Shown piece after piece: positions 45,581-54,540 of a DNA stretch of 64,000 nucleotides. Source of the DNA: Peptococcaceae bacterium 1109 (GTDB lineage: Bacteria > Bacillota > Limnochordia > Darwinibacteriales > Darwinibacteriaceae); contig LDJB01000002.1 in NCBI GenBank assembly GCA_001028815.1, positions 1 to 64,000 on the forward strand, written 5' to 3'. The notes below the pieces were generated by a model. It saw only the letters and a program-made list of their open reading frames with translations, made no database searches and was not told the origin of the DNA. Positions within the stretch are counted from its first letter, which is position 1, and each line of letters opens with the position of its first letter. The translations under genes and the position numbers were made by a program.

Positions 45581-46771
45581 TTAGTCAATTTCTGGGATCA
45601 CAACTTCAACTTCCCGGCCCAGTTTGCTGGATTTGCAGATCGCATCAATGATGGCTTGGTTGTAGAGGATTTCCGAGGACGGTACTGGCGCTGGCCCCCC
45701 AGTCTTCACTGCATCCAAGAACGTCCGGATCTTCAAGTCAAACAAGCTAGGCGGGCTTTCTAGGATGGGCACTTCCGCTTCCATGGGGCTGCCTGCCGCA
45801 TCGAAATAGAGCTTCATGGCTCCACCCACTGTCCCATTCCAGCACTCAGTGGAAGGAATGCGCAGCCCACCCTTGGTGCCGAGGATGAGTGTATCGCCGC
45901 TGGTGTCCATATGCATGGCCCAGGCAATACGAAAATCTACGGTAATACCGCCCTCCAAGCGGATGAAAGCTGCAGCAAAATCGTCTACGCCGAACTTCTC
46001 TGCATACTCAGGATGATGGCGGTAATAGCCAGGGTTGGTGCCAAAGTAGGCGGAGGTAACCCCGGTTACAGTTAAGGGTTTGGGGTACCCAATGGCATTC
46101 AGTACCATATCCAGAGAGTAACAACCGATATCCCCCACTGCACCAATGCCAGCTGTGTCCTTCTCAATGAAACTTGTGCCAAAGGGCACGGGAATGCCCT
46201 TCCGCCGTCCACCACCGGTTTGAATGTAGTACACCTCTCCCAACAGGCCCGACTGGACAATCTCCTTGATCTTGCGCATATTAGGATCAAAACGGGGCTG
46301 GAACCCGATGGAAAGCACCTTGCCGCTGCGCTTTTCCGCACGGCAAACTGCAACCGCCTCATCCAAGGTAACGGTCATGGGCTTTTCCAGAAGTACATGG
46401 ACTCCCTTTTCCAAGGCGTAAATGGTGCATTCAGCATGGGTGGTATTGTAGGTACATACGCTGACCGCATCCAGTTCTTCGTTATCTAACATGTCTTTGT
46501 GGCTGAGGTAGGTACGTACACCCTCTAAGCCGTGGGCCTTGAAAAACGCATCCGCCTTGCCTGGCACGAGATCTGCTCCCGCCACCACATCAACATCTGG
46601 CATGGCAAGATAGCTCTGTAAGTGGGCTGCCGCAATCCAGCCAGTGCCGATGATTCCAACCCGCAGCCTTTGAGTTGGGTCCACAGGTGCATCCTGCGTA
46701 GTATCACGTTTAAACAGGTCCAGAATAGCGTCTCCAGCTTGATCTCTGCTTGTTACTCTTCTTGCGGACAT
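45581..46771 (-). CDS. Gfo/Idh/MocA-family oxidoreductase
   Basis: 396 residues. An unusual N-terminal extension of about 35 residues precedes the Rossmann fold (VGIIGTGWIAAAHLQSYL). The catalytic-region HVLLEKPMTVTLDEAV gives the family EKP motif, and the C-terminal alpha/beta domain has GAVGDIGCYSLDMVLNAIG. Such enzymes oxidise or epimerise sugars with NAD(P). Together with the isomerase-like and DUF6379-like neighbours it resembles the 3-oxidising enzyme (DgpA type) of C-glycoside breakdown. The substrate is inferred only. GGAGGAGAGG precedes the ATG. Confidence 0.85.
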   Translation of the reverse strand: MSARRVTSRDQAGDAILDLFKRDTTQDAPVDPTQRLRVGIIGTGWIAAAHLQSYLAMPDVDVVAGADLVPGKADAFFKAHGLEGVRTYLSHKDMLDNEELDAVSVCTYNTTHAECTIYALEKGVHVLLEKPMTVTLDEAVAVCRAEKRSGKVLSIGFQPRFDPNMRKIKEIVQSGLLGEVYYIQTGGGRRKGIPVPFGTSFIEKDTAGIGAVGDIGCYSLDMVLNAIGYPKPLTVTGVTSAYFGTNPGYYRHHPEYAEKFGVDDFAAAFIRLEGGITVDFRIAWAMHMDTSGDTLILGTKGGLRIPSTECWNGTVGGAMKLYFDAAGSPMEAEVPILESPPSLFDLKIRTFLDAVKTGGPAPVPSSEILYNQAIIDAICKSSKLGREVEVVIPEID

Positions 46772-46807
46772 CTTCCCTCTCCTCCACCGTGCTGTGTATA
46801 CTATTTC

Positions 46808-47788
46808 CTAGGCGTTCAGCAGTCGCCGTTCCATGGCGATGTGTTCACGCACTTGGTCGAAACAGGAGACCGTTTGTTCATCATAGACGTAGTGGCCTTC
46901 ATACTCACTAATTAGGTAACCGCTAAAACCAGTCTCCTTGATGATCTGCAAGATCTGCCTGTAAGGAATGGTCTCTTCTTCCCCATTCTTCATATGGTAG
47001 AACTTCGTATGGAAATGGGTGATATACTTCATCACATCCGCCAGCTGATCGGGCCTGTAGGGGCGGTACAGCGCGAACATCTCCTGAGCCATCTCCCGCG
47101 CGTACTCACTGGCATTTTGCTTTTCCAGTACGGCCAAGACCTCTGCCAGGGGCTGCCCTTCCTTCAAGGCGCTCAACAGGAAGGCAATGGTCGCTTGGCT
47201 CACCCCGTGGCTTGCATAGACATTTATCCACCCATCATAGGGGTATTCCTGATAAATCCCAAGATCCATCACGATCCCTACGTAGGGAGAATCAATGTCT
47301 TCAAACACCCGGATAAACTCCTGCCAAACATCAGTAGACAGGGTATGCGGTGGATGGATCTCCACCCCTACCTTGATCCCATACCGCTCCGCCCACGGCG
47401 CAATTTCGTACATGAGTTTGGGCGAAATGGTCTGTTGAGTACGGACCACCGAGGCGCCCATGTCCTTTGCGCAGCGCAGATCGTTGACAGTGCAGAGAAC
47501 CTTCTCTTCCTCAGTCAACCAGCGATCGCTGCGCAAGCCGCTATCTAAGTGGGCACTGTAGCAAAAGGGTTCTAGTCCCAATTGCTCGCACTCATCCCGG
47601 AACGAGCGCAGCCACTCCCGGGATGGATATGGATAACCGGGGATCATCTGCGAAGCGACAATCTCTATCCCTTCCGCACCCGCTTCCTTGGACTTCTTCA
47701 GCAGATCTGTAAGAGACTTTTCCCCAAGATAGAAAACGCTAGAATATGAGAACAGGGAAACCCCGAGTTTCACTTCACCAGCACGCAT
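46808..47788 (-). CDS. TIM-barrel sugar isomerase-like protein
   Basis: About 326 residues from the ATG at 47788, which has AAGGTGAG six bases upstream. The longer frame to 47854 overlaps the previous gene. Xylose-isomerase-like TIM barrel (PF01261): LGVSLFSYSSVFYLGEKSL, KEAGAEGIEIVASQMIPGYP, VGVEIHPPHTLSTDVWQEFI, YVGIVMDLGIYQEYP and GYLISEYEGHYVYD, whose Glu, Asp, His and Glu could bind one metal ion. In C-glycoside deglycosidases the large subunit has this fold and pairs with a DUF6379-like small subunit, encoded directly upstream here. Confidence 0.83.
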   Translation of the reverse strand: MRAGEVKLGVSLFSYSSVFYLGEKSLTDLLKKSKEAGAEGIEIVASQMIPGYPYPSREWLRSFRDECEQLGLEPFCYSAHLDSGLRSDRWLTEEEKVLCTVNDLRCAKDMGASVVRTQQTISPKLMYEIAPWAERYGIKVGVEIHPPHTLSTDVWQEFIRVFEDIDSPYVGIVMDLGIYQEYPYDGWINVYASHGVSQATIAFLLSALKEGQPLAEVLAVLEKQNASEYAREMAQEMFALYRPYRPDQLADVMKYITHFHTKFYHMKNGEEETIPYRQILQIIKETGFSGYLISEYEGHYVYDEQTVSCFDQVREHIAMERRLLNA

Positions 47789-47801
47789 CTTATCACTCAC
47801 C

Positions 47802-48224
47802 TTAGAATTCATATTCCTTCGAGCATTTCGAAGTAACCACTTTGCATACTCCAAAGTAGGCGGAGTAACCGTACCGCAGTTTCATGGTTGCATCGATCCG
47901 GTGCTTGCCCTGCAGCCCGCCATCGTGCAGCACCTCGATGATACCCACGTCCAACACGTACCAGTATTCAGCAAACAGTTGGGGTAAATCTCCGATGCGG
48001 AACCGCTTCCCGTTGAGGACCAGTTCAATCTTGTCCGGATCCAATGCCTGCCCGTCTAGGGCGAAGCTGAACTCCTCAATGCAGGAGAGGTAATTCCCCC
48101 GGAAATTGGGAATCCGGACTGGGAAACGAAAGCCAACAACGCTGTCTCCCACAACGATGTTCCCTTCTCCCCCCTGCCACAACAGGTGTTTGTCATATGC
48201 ACGCTGATTGTTTACAAGGCCCAT
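47802..48224 (-). CDS. DUF6379-like, C-deglycosidase beta-subunit-like
   Basis: 140 residues, no signal peptide or membrane segment. The mostly beta sequence (VGFRFPVRIPNFRGNYLSCI, IEEFSFALDGQALDPDKIEL, YWYVLDVGIIEVLHDGGLQG, KLRYGYSAYF) matches what I know of the small subunit of C-glycoside deglycosidases (DUF6379). The start overlaps the stop of the DapA-like gene by 13 bp, and the isomerase-like gene follows after 14 bp, so the two putative subunits are made together. The family assignment is from memory of motifs and should be confirmed. Confidence 0.7.
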   Translation of the reverse strand: MGLVNNQRAYDKHLLWQGGEGNIVVGDSVVGFRFPVRIPNFRGNYLSCIEEFSFALDGQALDPDKIELVLNGKRFRIGDLPQLFAEYWYVLDVGIIEVLHDGGLQGKHRIDATMKLRYGYSAYFGVCKVVTSKCSKEYEF

Positions 48225-49129
48225 GACAATACCCTCCTTCCGTGCTTCTTATGAAAATCTACAATGCTAGACCCGATTATGGCTCGTTCGCTGCAGCTTA
48301 GGGGTTGGATGGGCACTGCTGGCGTGTCGTCACACAATCCATTCAGGGACGCGATGTACTTGATCCCACTGATCCACGCTGTGGCATGCTTCAGGATGTT
48401 GCGCAGTTCGGTAACAACGCCTTGCAGTTCAAATACTAACTCCACATCCCCTCGTTTAGCTGCCTCATAGAGGTCAACAAACAGCTTGGGATAGATGTTA
48501 CCCAAACAGGGCACGCAGCCATCCCCGCCAAACAGCATTCCCGGAGCGCCGTTATCTTCATTTCCCACTAAGTAGGAGAAACCGTGGTCCCTTTTGAGCA
48601 GCAGTACATTCTGGACCGCCTCCCAGTTGGGGTTGCTGTCCTTAATGCTTACCACACGCTCCAAATTGCTCAGCTCCACAAGGGTTTTGGGAGCTATGCA
48701 AGTGCCTGCAAACTGAGGGATGTTGTAGATTACAAGCTCCGTTTCAATCGCGTTATGTACTGCCTCGTAGTGGCGGATGATCTCCCCTTGTGTTTCGTAT
48801 TTAAGGTAATACGGGGGGGCAACCACAAAGCAGTCAAATCCATCTTGCTCAAGCTGCTTAATCTCCCGAATTACAGCAGCAGTTGATTGTTCCAAGACGC
48901 CAACGAGTACTTTAACATTGTCCTGCGCCACCTGTCTGGCAAGGAGCGCAGCTTGGCGCCGCATGTCCGCTGAGATACATGTCCCTTCACCACACGAACC
49001 GGCAATGAAAACGCCATGGATGCCGCCGCGCATGCCGTGTTCAACCAGGCGGATCAGGGCCCCTTGGTCCAGCGTGCCATCACCTTCCAGGGGGGTAATA
49101 AGTGGGGTAATGACTCCTTCTAGTTTCAT
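48212..49129 (-). CDS. DapA-family aldolase/lyase
   Basis: 305 residues of the dihydrodipicolinate synthase/N-acetylneuraminate lyase family (PF00701). It opens with GVITPLITPLEGDGTLDQGA, has GSCGEGTCISADMRRQ, the catalytic-Tyr stretch ETELVIYNIPQFAGT near residue 137, and the Schiff-base Lys in VVSIKDSNPNWE near residue 165. In catabolic clusters such enzymes split 2-keto-3-deoxy sugar acids to pyruvate and an aldehyde. With the enolase-superfamily enzyme nearby (dehydratase, then aldolase) this is a plausible acid-sugar route. Confidence 0.87.
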   Translation of the reverse strand: MKLEGVITPLITPLEGDGTLDQGALIRLVEHGMRGGIHGVFIAGSCGEGTCISADMRRQAALLARQVAQDNVKVLVGVLEQSTAAVIREIKQLEQDGFDCFVVAPPYYLKYETQGEIIRHYEAVHNAIETELVIYNIPQFAGTCIAPKTLVELSNLERVVSIKDSNPNWEAVQNVLLLKRDHGFSYLVGNEDNGAPGMLFGGDGCVPCLGNIYPKLFVDLYEAAKRGDVELVFELQGVVTELRNILKHATAWISGIKYIASLNGLCDDTPAVPIQPLSCSERAIIGSSIVDFHKKHGRRVLSWAL

Positions 49130-49143
49130 GTTTTTTCACCCTA

Positions 49144-50892
49144 TCAGCTGTTTCTATCCAGCAATGATCGCCCAGAAATCTTCTGTGCAAGCATGACAAG
49201 GACGATTACAATCATGAACACAATCGTACCAAAGGCCGCGGCCTGGGGCAGGCCACCCGCGCCGTCCCACAAGTCAAGGATGGCGGGAGCAACCACATCA
49301 GTGTTAGGGTTGCGCAGCATAACCGAGCTGCTCAGTTCAGGAAAAGCCATGACAAAGGTGAGAATCCAGGCGTACACCAGTCCGGTCTTGACCAAGGGGA
49401 CAGTGATCTTCCTTAAGGTATACAGCCAACTGGCACCGCAAATCCGGGATGCTTCCTCCAGCTCCGTATGGACCTGGATCAAGGCTGCCTGGGCATAGCG
49501 CACACCTCCAGGGAGCATCCTGGTTACGTAGGCAACCAAGAGGAGTGCGAGAGTGCCGTACAACCTCAGGTTTGAGAGAGGATATGTGAGGTACATAAAG
49601 ATTAAGCCCATGGCCAGTGCTGTACCGGACATTCCCGAGGGCAAGTTGGCCAAGTATTCCAGCGCGCCTTTCCCCCGCACCTTGAGGCGGACAATGATGT
49701 AAGAGGTAAATAGGCCGATCAACACAACAATGGTCGCGGTTTGAAAGGCCAAGACAACACTGTTCCGAAAGGCGTTCTTGGCGATGGCATTGCCAACTAG
49801 GCTGATGTAGTTCCTAAAGGTGAAATTGGAAGCCACAAACCCGTGGCCCACGGACTTCATGAACGAACAGATAACCAGTGTCCCGTAGGGTATGATGAAC
49901 GAAAACAAGGCGTAGACCGCGCCGAGAAGGGTGAAGAAGTGGCGGGAGCCCTTCAGGTTCATTACGCTCGGCCGAAAGCCCTTGGCCGAGATGGTCTGGT
50001 AGCGCCTGGATGAAGCCACAATCCGCCGATACAGAAAGACCGCAACCAGGGAAAGGAACGAGACGATCACTGACAAAACCGCACCCATCTTGAAATCCAT
50101 CAAAGTGATGGACTCCCGGATTGCCGTTGTGAGCACGTTAATGTTCAGCATCCGAGGCACACCGTACATGGCCACGGTCTGTCCAAAGGACAGCATAATG
50201 CCTGACAAAATCGCGGGCTTAATGAGGGGGATTGTTATTCCCAGGGCAGTGCGCCACAGGGAAGCCCCAGTGACCCGGGAGGCCTCTTCCAAGGACGGAT
50301 CCATGTTCTCCAAGGCAGGAAAGGTCATCATAAAGATGGTGGCAATGCCCATGGGCAGTCCCAAGACAATCAGTGACCACACTGAGTAGATGTTGATGGG
50401 GCCATAAGTAGTGTCTAGGGCAAAGAGCCACCGCAAGAGCCGATTGATGTAACCAACGTTTGGGCCCGCCAGGATAATGTAAGCCATGGTGATCAAGAAA
50501 GGCGGTGTCATGATCGCGGCAATGATGGTGTTCTTCACTAACAGTTTGAAGCGCATATTGGTACGGCTCACGCCAAAGGCCAGGGTGACGCCGATCACCG
50601 CTCCCAACGACCCGATCCCCACCGATACAAGGAGCGTGTTCACCACCGCGTTGATGATGGTGGGACGGCTTAGATAGCGTGCGAAGTTACTGAGGGTAAA
50701 CTCACCCGTATAGCTAGTGACGCTTTCGTAGACCATGAAGCCGATGGGTATACAGACCAAGTAGATAACCAGCAGCGCTGCTGCGACAAACAGCAGCTTA
50801 CTATACTCAAACCGCTTGATTCTCTCAAAGAGAGATGCTTTGTGCTGTCCTCCACTTCGGACGTTATCATCCACAGCGCGTGTTCTCATCAT
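49144..50892 (-). CDS. iron-type ABC transporter permease, fused halves
   Basis: 582 residues with two homologous binding-protein-dependent permease domains of about six helices each. Both carry the EAA loop that contacts the ATPase: LEEASRVTGASLWRTALGIT near residue 210 and LEEASRICGASWLYTLRKIT near residue 480. The fused layout is typical of FbpB/AfuB-type and related 2-aminoethylphosphonate or thiamine importers. It works with the ATPase at 52000 and the binding protein at 53174. The substrate in this locus is likely an organic compound. Confidence 0.9.
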   Translation of the reverse strand: MMRTRAVDDNVRSGGQHKASLFERIKRFEYSKLLFVAAALLVIYLVCIPIGFMVYESVTSYTGEFTLSNFARYLSRPTIINAVVNTLLVSVGIGSLGAVIGVTLAFGVSRTNMRFKLLVKNTIIAAIMTPPFLITMAYIILAGPNVGYINRLLRWLFALDTTYGPINIYSVWSLIVLGLPMGIATIFMMTFPALENMDPSLEEASRVTGASLWRTALGITIPLIKPAILSGIMLSFGQTVAMYGVPRMLNINVLTTAIRESITLMDFKMGAVLSVIVSFLSLVAVFLYRRIVASSRRYQTISAKGFRPSVMNLKGSRHFFTLLGAVYALFSFIIPYGTLVICSFMKSVGHGFVASNFTFRNYISLVGNAIAKNAFRNSVVLAFQTATIVVLIGLFTSYIIVRLKVRGKGALEYLANLPSGMSGTALAMGLIFMYLTYPLSNLRLYGTLALLLVAYVTRMLPGGVRYAQAALIQVHTELEEASRICGASWLYTLRKITVPLVKTGLVYAWILTFVMAFPELSSSVMLRNPNTDVVAPAILDLWDGAGGLPQAAAFGTIVFMIVIVLVMLAQKISGRSLLDRNS

Positions 50893-50901
50893 CAGCTCTC
50901 C

Positions 50902-51987
50902 TTACTCAACAGTGAAAGCCTTGACTGCAGCTTCGTCGAACTCAAGGCCCAGGCCTGGCTTGGTACGGGCATAGGCAAAACCATTCTCCGTACGAATTGG
51001 ATCTTTAAAATATGCCTGGAACCATGGGATATACTCTACAAACAGCGAATTCTGTACACAGCACTGCACTTCAGTGGTGACTTCCATGACAAAATGGGGC
51101 GACATCCTGACGTTATAGCTGTCAGCAAGGGCCGCAACCCGCATCCATTCCGTGGGCCCACCGATCCGAATCACATCAGTCTGCATGTAAGAGACCAACC
51201 GATCGGTGATGAAGTCATGGCATTCCCCGTAGCCGTAGAAGTTCTCACCCACAGCCAGGGGGATGGTTGTGTGCTGTCCCAAAAGCTTATGCCCTTCCTT
51301 GTCCAGGAGAGGAATGGGCTCTTCAAACCAGAAAATGTCGTATTCCTCAAGGCGCTTGGCAAGCTTGATGGCCTGGGGAAGACCCAGGATGGTGTTGGCA
51401 TCGATGAAGATCTTGGCCTCTTTGCCTAGCGTCTCCCGGAGGATCTCGATCCGCCTGGCATCCCCATCAGGAGTAGTACGCCCTACTTGCAGCTTGATGC
51501 CAGTCATACCCATGTCATATAGCTCTTTGGCCCGGGCAGCCATTTCTTCCGGGGGCAGCGTTGCCCAGCCCGCCACACTGGCATACATGGGCACCCGATC
51601 CCGATATGCACCCCAAATAGTGCTGATGGGAAGGCCCACTGCTTGGCTGTAAATGTCCCACAGGGCCAGGTCCATAGCTGCTACGCCCAGCACCGTCACT
51701 CCAGAACTGCCCGCCTGCCGCAGCTCCCACAAACAGAAGCGGGAAAGCTCCTTAACGCACATGGGGTCCTTACCGATAATCAGGTCCCGAATGTCTGTCT
51801 CAATCACTGTCTGGATGGCACGGCCGCCAAAGCCATCTGTATAAGAATAGCCGTAACCCACGAGGCCTTCGTCTGTAACGATTTTCAAAGTAATGACTTC
51901 CATGAAAGCCCGGGATTTGGTTTTGTTGACCAGGGCTGTTTCTACCGGGATGCGCATGTAGTTAGTACACAAGTCGGTGATCTTCAT
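50902..51987 (-). CDS. mandelate racemase/muconate lactonizing-family enzyme
   Basis: About 361 residues from the ATG at 51987, with GGAGG five bases upstream. Enolase superfamily: the N-terminal capping domain ends around AMDLALWDIYSQAVGLPIS, then the barrel has GIKLQVG (Lys), IFIDANT, FWFEEPIP and AVGENFYG as the three metal acids, and MSPHFVMEV with a catalytic-type His. Such enzymes often dehydrate sugar acids. Its gene lies between the ATPase and permease genes, so it is part of the same operon. Confidence 0.88.
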   Translation of the reverse strand: MKITDLCTNYMRIPVETALVNKTKSRAFMEVITLKIVTDEGLVGYGYSYTDGFGGRAIQTVIETDIRDLIIGKDPMCVKELSRFCLWELRQAGSSGVTVLGVAAMDLALWDIYSQAVGLPISTIWGAYRDRVPMYASVAGWATLPPEEMAARAKELYDMGMTGIKLQVGRTTPDGDARRIEILRETLGKEAKIFIDANTILGLPQAIKLAKRLEEYDIFWFEEPIPLLDKEGHKLLGQHTTIPLAVGENFYGYGECHDFITDRLVSYMQTDVIRIGGPTEWMRVAALADSYNVRMSPHFVMEVTTEVQCCVQNSLFVEYIPWFQAYFKDPIRTENGFAYARTKPGLGLEFDEAAVKAFTVE

Positions 51988-51999
51988 GTCTTCCTCCAT

Positions 52000-53094
52000 C
52001 TATTCCTTGGTTAAGATACACACCTCGGGTGCAAAGTAGCAGGTGGCCTCCTGGCCTTCCGCAAAGCGCGTTGGGGGCGTTGTCTGGCAGCGCAAGCTCT
52101 CACTCAAGCGGGGAATTCTCAAGAAGTAATCCACGATGCTGCCGGTAAAACTTACCCGCTCCACCTTCACTTTCAGCTCATTGGGGACTACACCGGGGTT
52201 TCGCCAGTCATCAAAGGAGATGTTTTCGGGACGGATAACGAGCACTACCTCTTCCCCCGTTTTCCACTGCTTGCCGTGTTTCGCCGCCCGGATCTGGAGC
52301 CCGTTCTCTAGCTCTACCACGTAAGCATCGCCCTCAGCGCCCACCACTCTCGCTGGGAAGGAGTTGGCCAGCCCGATGAATCCCGCGACAAAGCTGCTGT
52401 TGGGATGAGAGTAGACTTCCTCAGGGGAACCGGCTTGCAGAATCACGCCATCGCGCATGATCACAATCACGTCTGACACTGCTAAGGCTTCATCTTGCGA
52501 ATGGGTGACATAGACTGCTGTAATGCCAAGACGCTGCTGTAAGCTGCGAATTTCAAAGCGCATGGTTTCCCGGAGTTTTGCATCCAGGTTGCTTAACGGT
52601 TCGTCTAGAAGCAAGATTGATGGTTCATTTGCCAACGCGCGGGCCAGGGCAACGCGCTGCTGCTGCCCTCCAGAAAGCTGAGTGGGGAACCGCTCCCGCA
52701 GGTGGTACAGGCCCACCAGTTCCAACATTTCAGCAACCTTCTTCTCGATACGGCTCCGCTCCATTTTCTTGAGCTTCAGCCCATAGGCCACATTGTCCCA
52801 CACACTCATGTGGGGCCAGACAGCATAGCTTTGGAACACCATGCCCATGTTGCGCTTTTCCGGCAGGACAACTTCCTTACTGTCAGATAGCACCCTGCCG
52901 TCAACGATAATCTGGCCGCTGCTAGGCGTCTCCAGGCCCGCAATCATCCGTAGGGTGGTTGTCTTGCCGCATCCACTGGGGCCCAAGAAGGAGTACAGCT
53001 TACCCTGGGGTATGGACATGTTGATTTGGTTGACAGCGGTCACTGTACCGAAGGTCTTCGTCAAGTCGCGGATGACAAGTCTATCAGTGTTCAC
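52000..53094 (-). CDS. ABC transporter ATPase, FbpC/PotA type
   Basis: 364 residues. Walker A GPSGCGKTTTLR near residue 39, signature LSGGQQQRVALARALA near residue 135, Walker B ILLLDEPLSNLDAKLR, and the switch His in AVYVTHSQDEALAV. A C-terminal TOBE-like domain (about residues 285-360) is typical of the CUT1/FbpC/PotA group. It powers the fused permease encoded at 49144. Its stop lies 12 bases before the next start. Confidence 0.93.
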   Translation of the reverse strand: MNTDRLVIRDLTKTFGTVTAVNQINMSIPQGKLYSFLGPSGCGKTTTLRMIAGLETPSSGQIIVDGRVLSDSKEVVLPEKRNMGMVFQSYAVWPHMSVWDNVAYGLKLKKMERSRIEKKVAEMLELVGLYHLRERFPTQLSGGQQQRVALARALANEPSILLLDEPLSNLDAKLRETMRFEIRSLQQRLGITAVYVTHSQDEALAVSDVIVIMRDGVILQAGSPEEVYSHPNSSFVAGFIGLANSFPARVVGAEGDAYVVELENGLQIRAAKHGKQWKTGEEVVLVIRPENISFDDWRNPGVVPNELKVKVERVSFTGSIVDYFLRIPRLSESLRCQTTPPTRFAEGQEATCYFAPEVCILTKE

Positions 53095-53173
53095 GATTCG
53101 GCTCTACCTCTTTTCATTATCCAAGGATGCTAGGGAGAGCGGACGAGCCCTGTCGCCCGCTCGTTCCCATGGG

Positions 53174-54181
53174 TTACCTCGTAATTGAGCGGAAGTTCTC
53201 TAGGATGTTCGCCCGTTCATCAGTAATCCACTGGACATCCCGGGGAAGGAACTTAAGCTCTGATAGCAGGGTCCCATCGGGGAATCTGTACTCAGTCATG
53301 TCTGTCCGCACAGGAATCCAGCCGAGATGATCAGCCACGAGCATCTGGCCTTCTTCAGAGAGCATAAACTCTACAAACAATTTGGCGTTTTCCAGGTTCT
53401 TTGTACCCTTACGGACAACAGCTACGTTGACCTCAGAGGGAAGCCCCTCTTCTGGGTAGACGATGGATACAGGGTCGCCTTTGACCATGGAAGACTTGGC
53501 AGTTGCCATGACTTGGATACCAACAGGCCGTTCGCCAATGGCCACAACTTCGCCAATGGTGCCGTGGCTTGCCACGTAGCTTGTGTTCATGCTGTGCAGT
53601 GTCTTAAAGTAATCCCATCCGAAAGGCTCCCCAGAAAGATGCTGGGTGATCATCCAGATGAAGGTGTAAATAGAGCTGGAACTTGTGGGATCGGCCATGA
53701 TGATTTTGTTGGTCCACTTTGCGTTAGTGAGATCAGCCCAGGAACGGGGAGCCTCACTGGGATCGACTTCATTGGTGTTAAAGACAATCACGTAAAAGCC
53801 AGTGCCCACAGGGATGAGTTTGCCCTTTGGATCCAGGAGGTCCTGGGAAACAGATGTGATTCCTTCCGGTGTGAACTCGTCGAAGCAGTTGTAGCGGCCC
53901 TCTAAGGTCAAGATGGGGCCATTCCCCATGACGGCTACATCAAACTGGGGATTGCGTGCCCTGAGTTCCATTTCCATAGTGGCCGCAAGCTCTTCGTTAG
54001 CAGCACGATAGCTCTTAATATTGATATCTGGGTAGCGTCTCGAGAAAGCTTCCAAGAGTGGAGCCATTTGATCTTGCATAGCCCCATAATAGACTGTCAG
54101 TTCACCGGATGCTGCCAATGCATTCATGGACAAGACTGCCACTAACAGTACACCAATCAGAACTTTTGTCATTGCCTTCAT
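53174..54181 (-). CDS. iron-type periplasmic solute-binding protein
   Basis: 335 residues. Signal peptide KVLIGVLLVAVLSMNALAA with a type-I cleavage (ALA-A) and no lipobox Cys, so the protein should be free in a periplasm. Mature domains match the SBP_bac family of FbpA/AfuA/PhnS type (ELTVYYGAMQDQMAPLLEAF, FDVAVMGNGPIL, GTGFYVIVFNTNEV). It is the first gene of the catabolic operon, after a strong promoter at 54355-54383. Confidence 0.9.
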   Translation of the reverse strand: MKAMTKVLIGVLLVAVLSMNALAASGELTVYYGAMQDQMAPLLEAFSRRYPDINIKSYRAANEELAATMEMELRARNPQFDVAVMGNGPILTLEGRYNCFDEFTPEGITSVSQDLLDPKGKLIPVGTGFYVIVFNTNEVDPSEAPRSWADLTNAKWTNKIIMADPTSSSSIYTFIWMITQHLSGEPFGWDYFKTLHSMNTSYVASHGTIGEVVAIGERPVGIQVMATAKSSMVKGDPVSIVYPEEGLPSEVNVAVVRKGTKNLENAKLFVEFMLSEEGQMLVADHLGWIPVRTDMTEYRFPDGTLLSELKFLPRDVQWITDERANILENFRSITR

Positions 54182-54354
54182 TATTTTCGATCCTCCCTAG
54201 AATGTCGTGCTTGTGCGACTGCAGGAAACAGACCATGTTCTCCTTTTTCCTTCCACGTTCACCTCCAAAACACAGGAGTCCAGCTGAAACGCCTGGTACC
54301 GAGAATGCGCATCAACTGGCATGTTCTATTATCCTTATGTATTTATGTATTTAC

Positions 54355-54383
54355 ATTATACCCTACGCTTAACACACATGCAA
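54355..54383 (-). promoter_or_regulatory. promoter of the catabolic/ABC operon
   Basis: On the minus strand TTGCAT (54383-54378) and TATAAT (54360-54355) are 17 bp apart. Just downstream, near 54330-54357, the sequence repeats TATGTATTTA twice and contains TATCCTTA, which also occurs in the palindrome beside the GntR promoter. A shared operator half-site is possible. Confidence 0.75.
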
Positions 54384-54458
54384 CATCATTTTTCCCACCG
54401 TTATGTGTCTATTTAAGCCTTTCCGGGGATTTGATAGATGTGGCCGATGTTTTGTTCC

Positions 54459-54487
54459 TTGCAAATTAACGTTTCTTGGTGTATCAT
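54459..54487 (+). promoter_or_regulatory. promoter of the GntR regulator gene
   Basis: TTGCAA at 54459-54464 and TATCAT at 54482-54487 are 17 bp apart. The predicted start near 54494 is directly before the palindrome at 54501. Confidence 0.68.
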
Positions 54488-54500
54488 AAAGGTAAGTTGT

Positions 54501-54523
54501 AAGGACATATTGGGTATATCCTT
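54501..54523. promoter_or_regulatory. candidate GntR operator palindrome
   Basis: AAGGACATAT, a 3-bp spacer (TGG), then GTATATCCTT: the two arms match at 8 of 10 positions. The site lies between the predicted start of transcription and the regulator ATG, where a bound repressor would block its own gene. The half-site TATCCTTA recurs at 54330, downstream of the divergent promoter. Confidence 0.6.
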
Positions 54524-54540
54524 AGATTGGAGACACAGTT

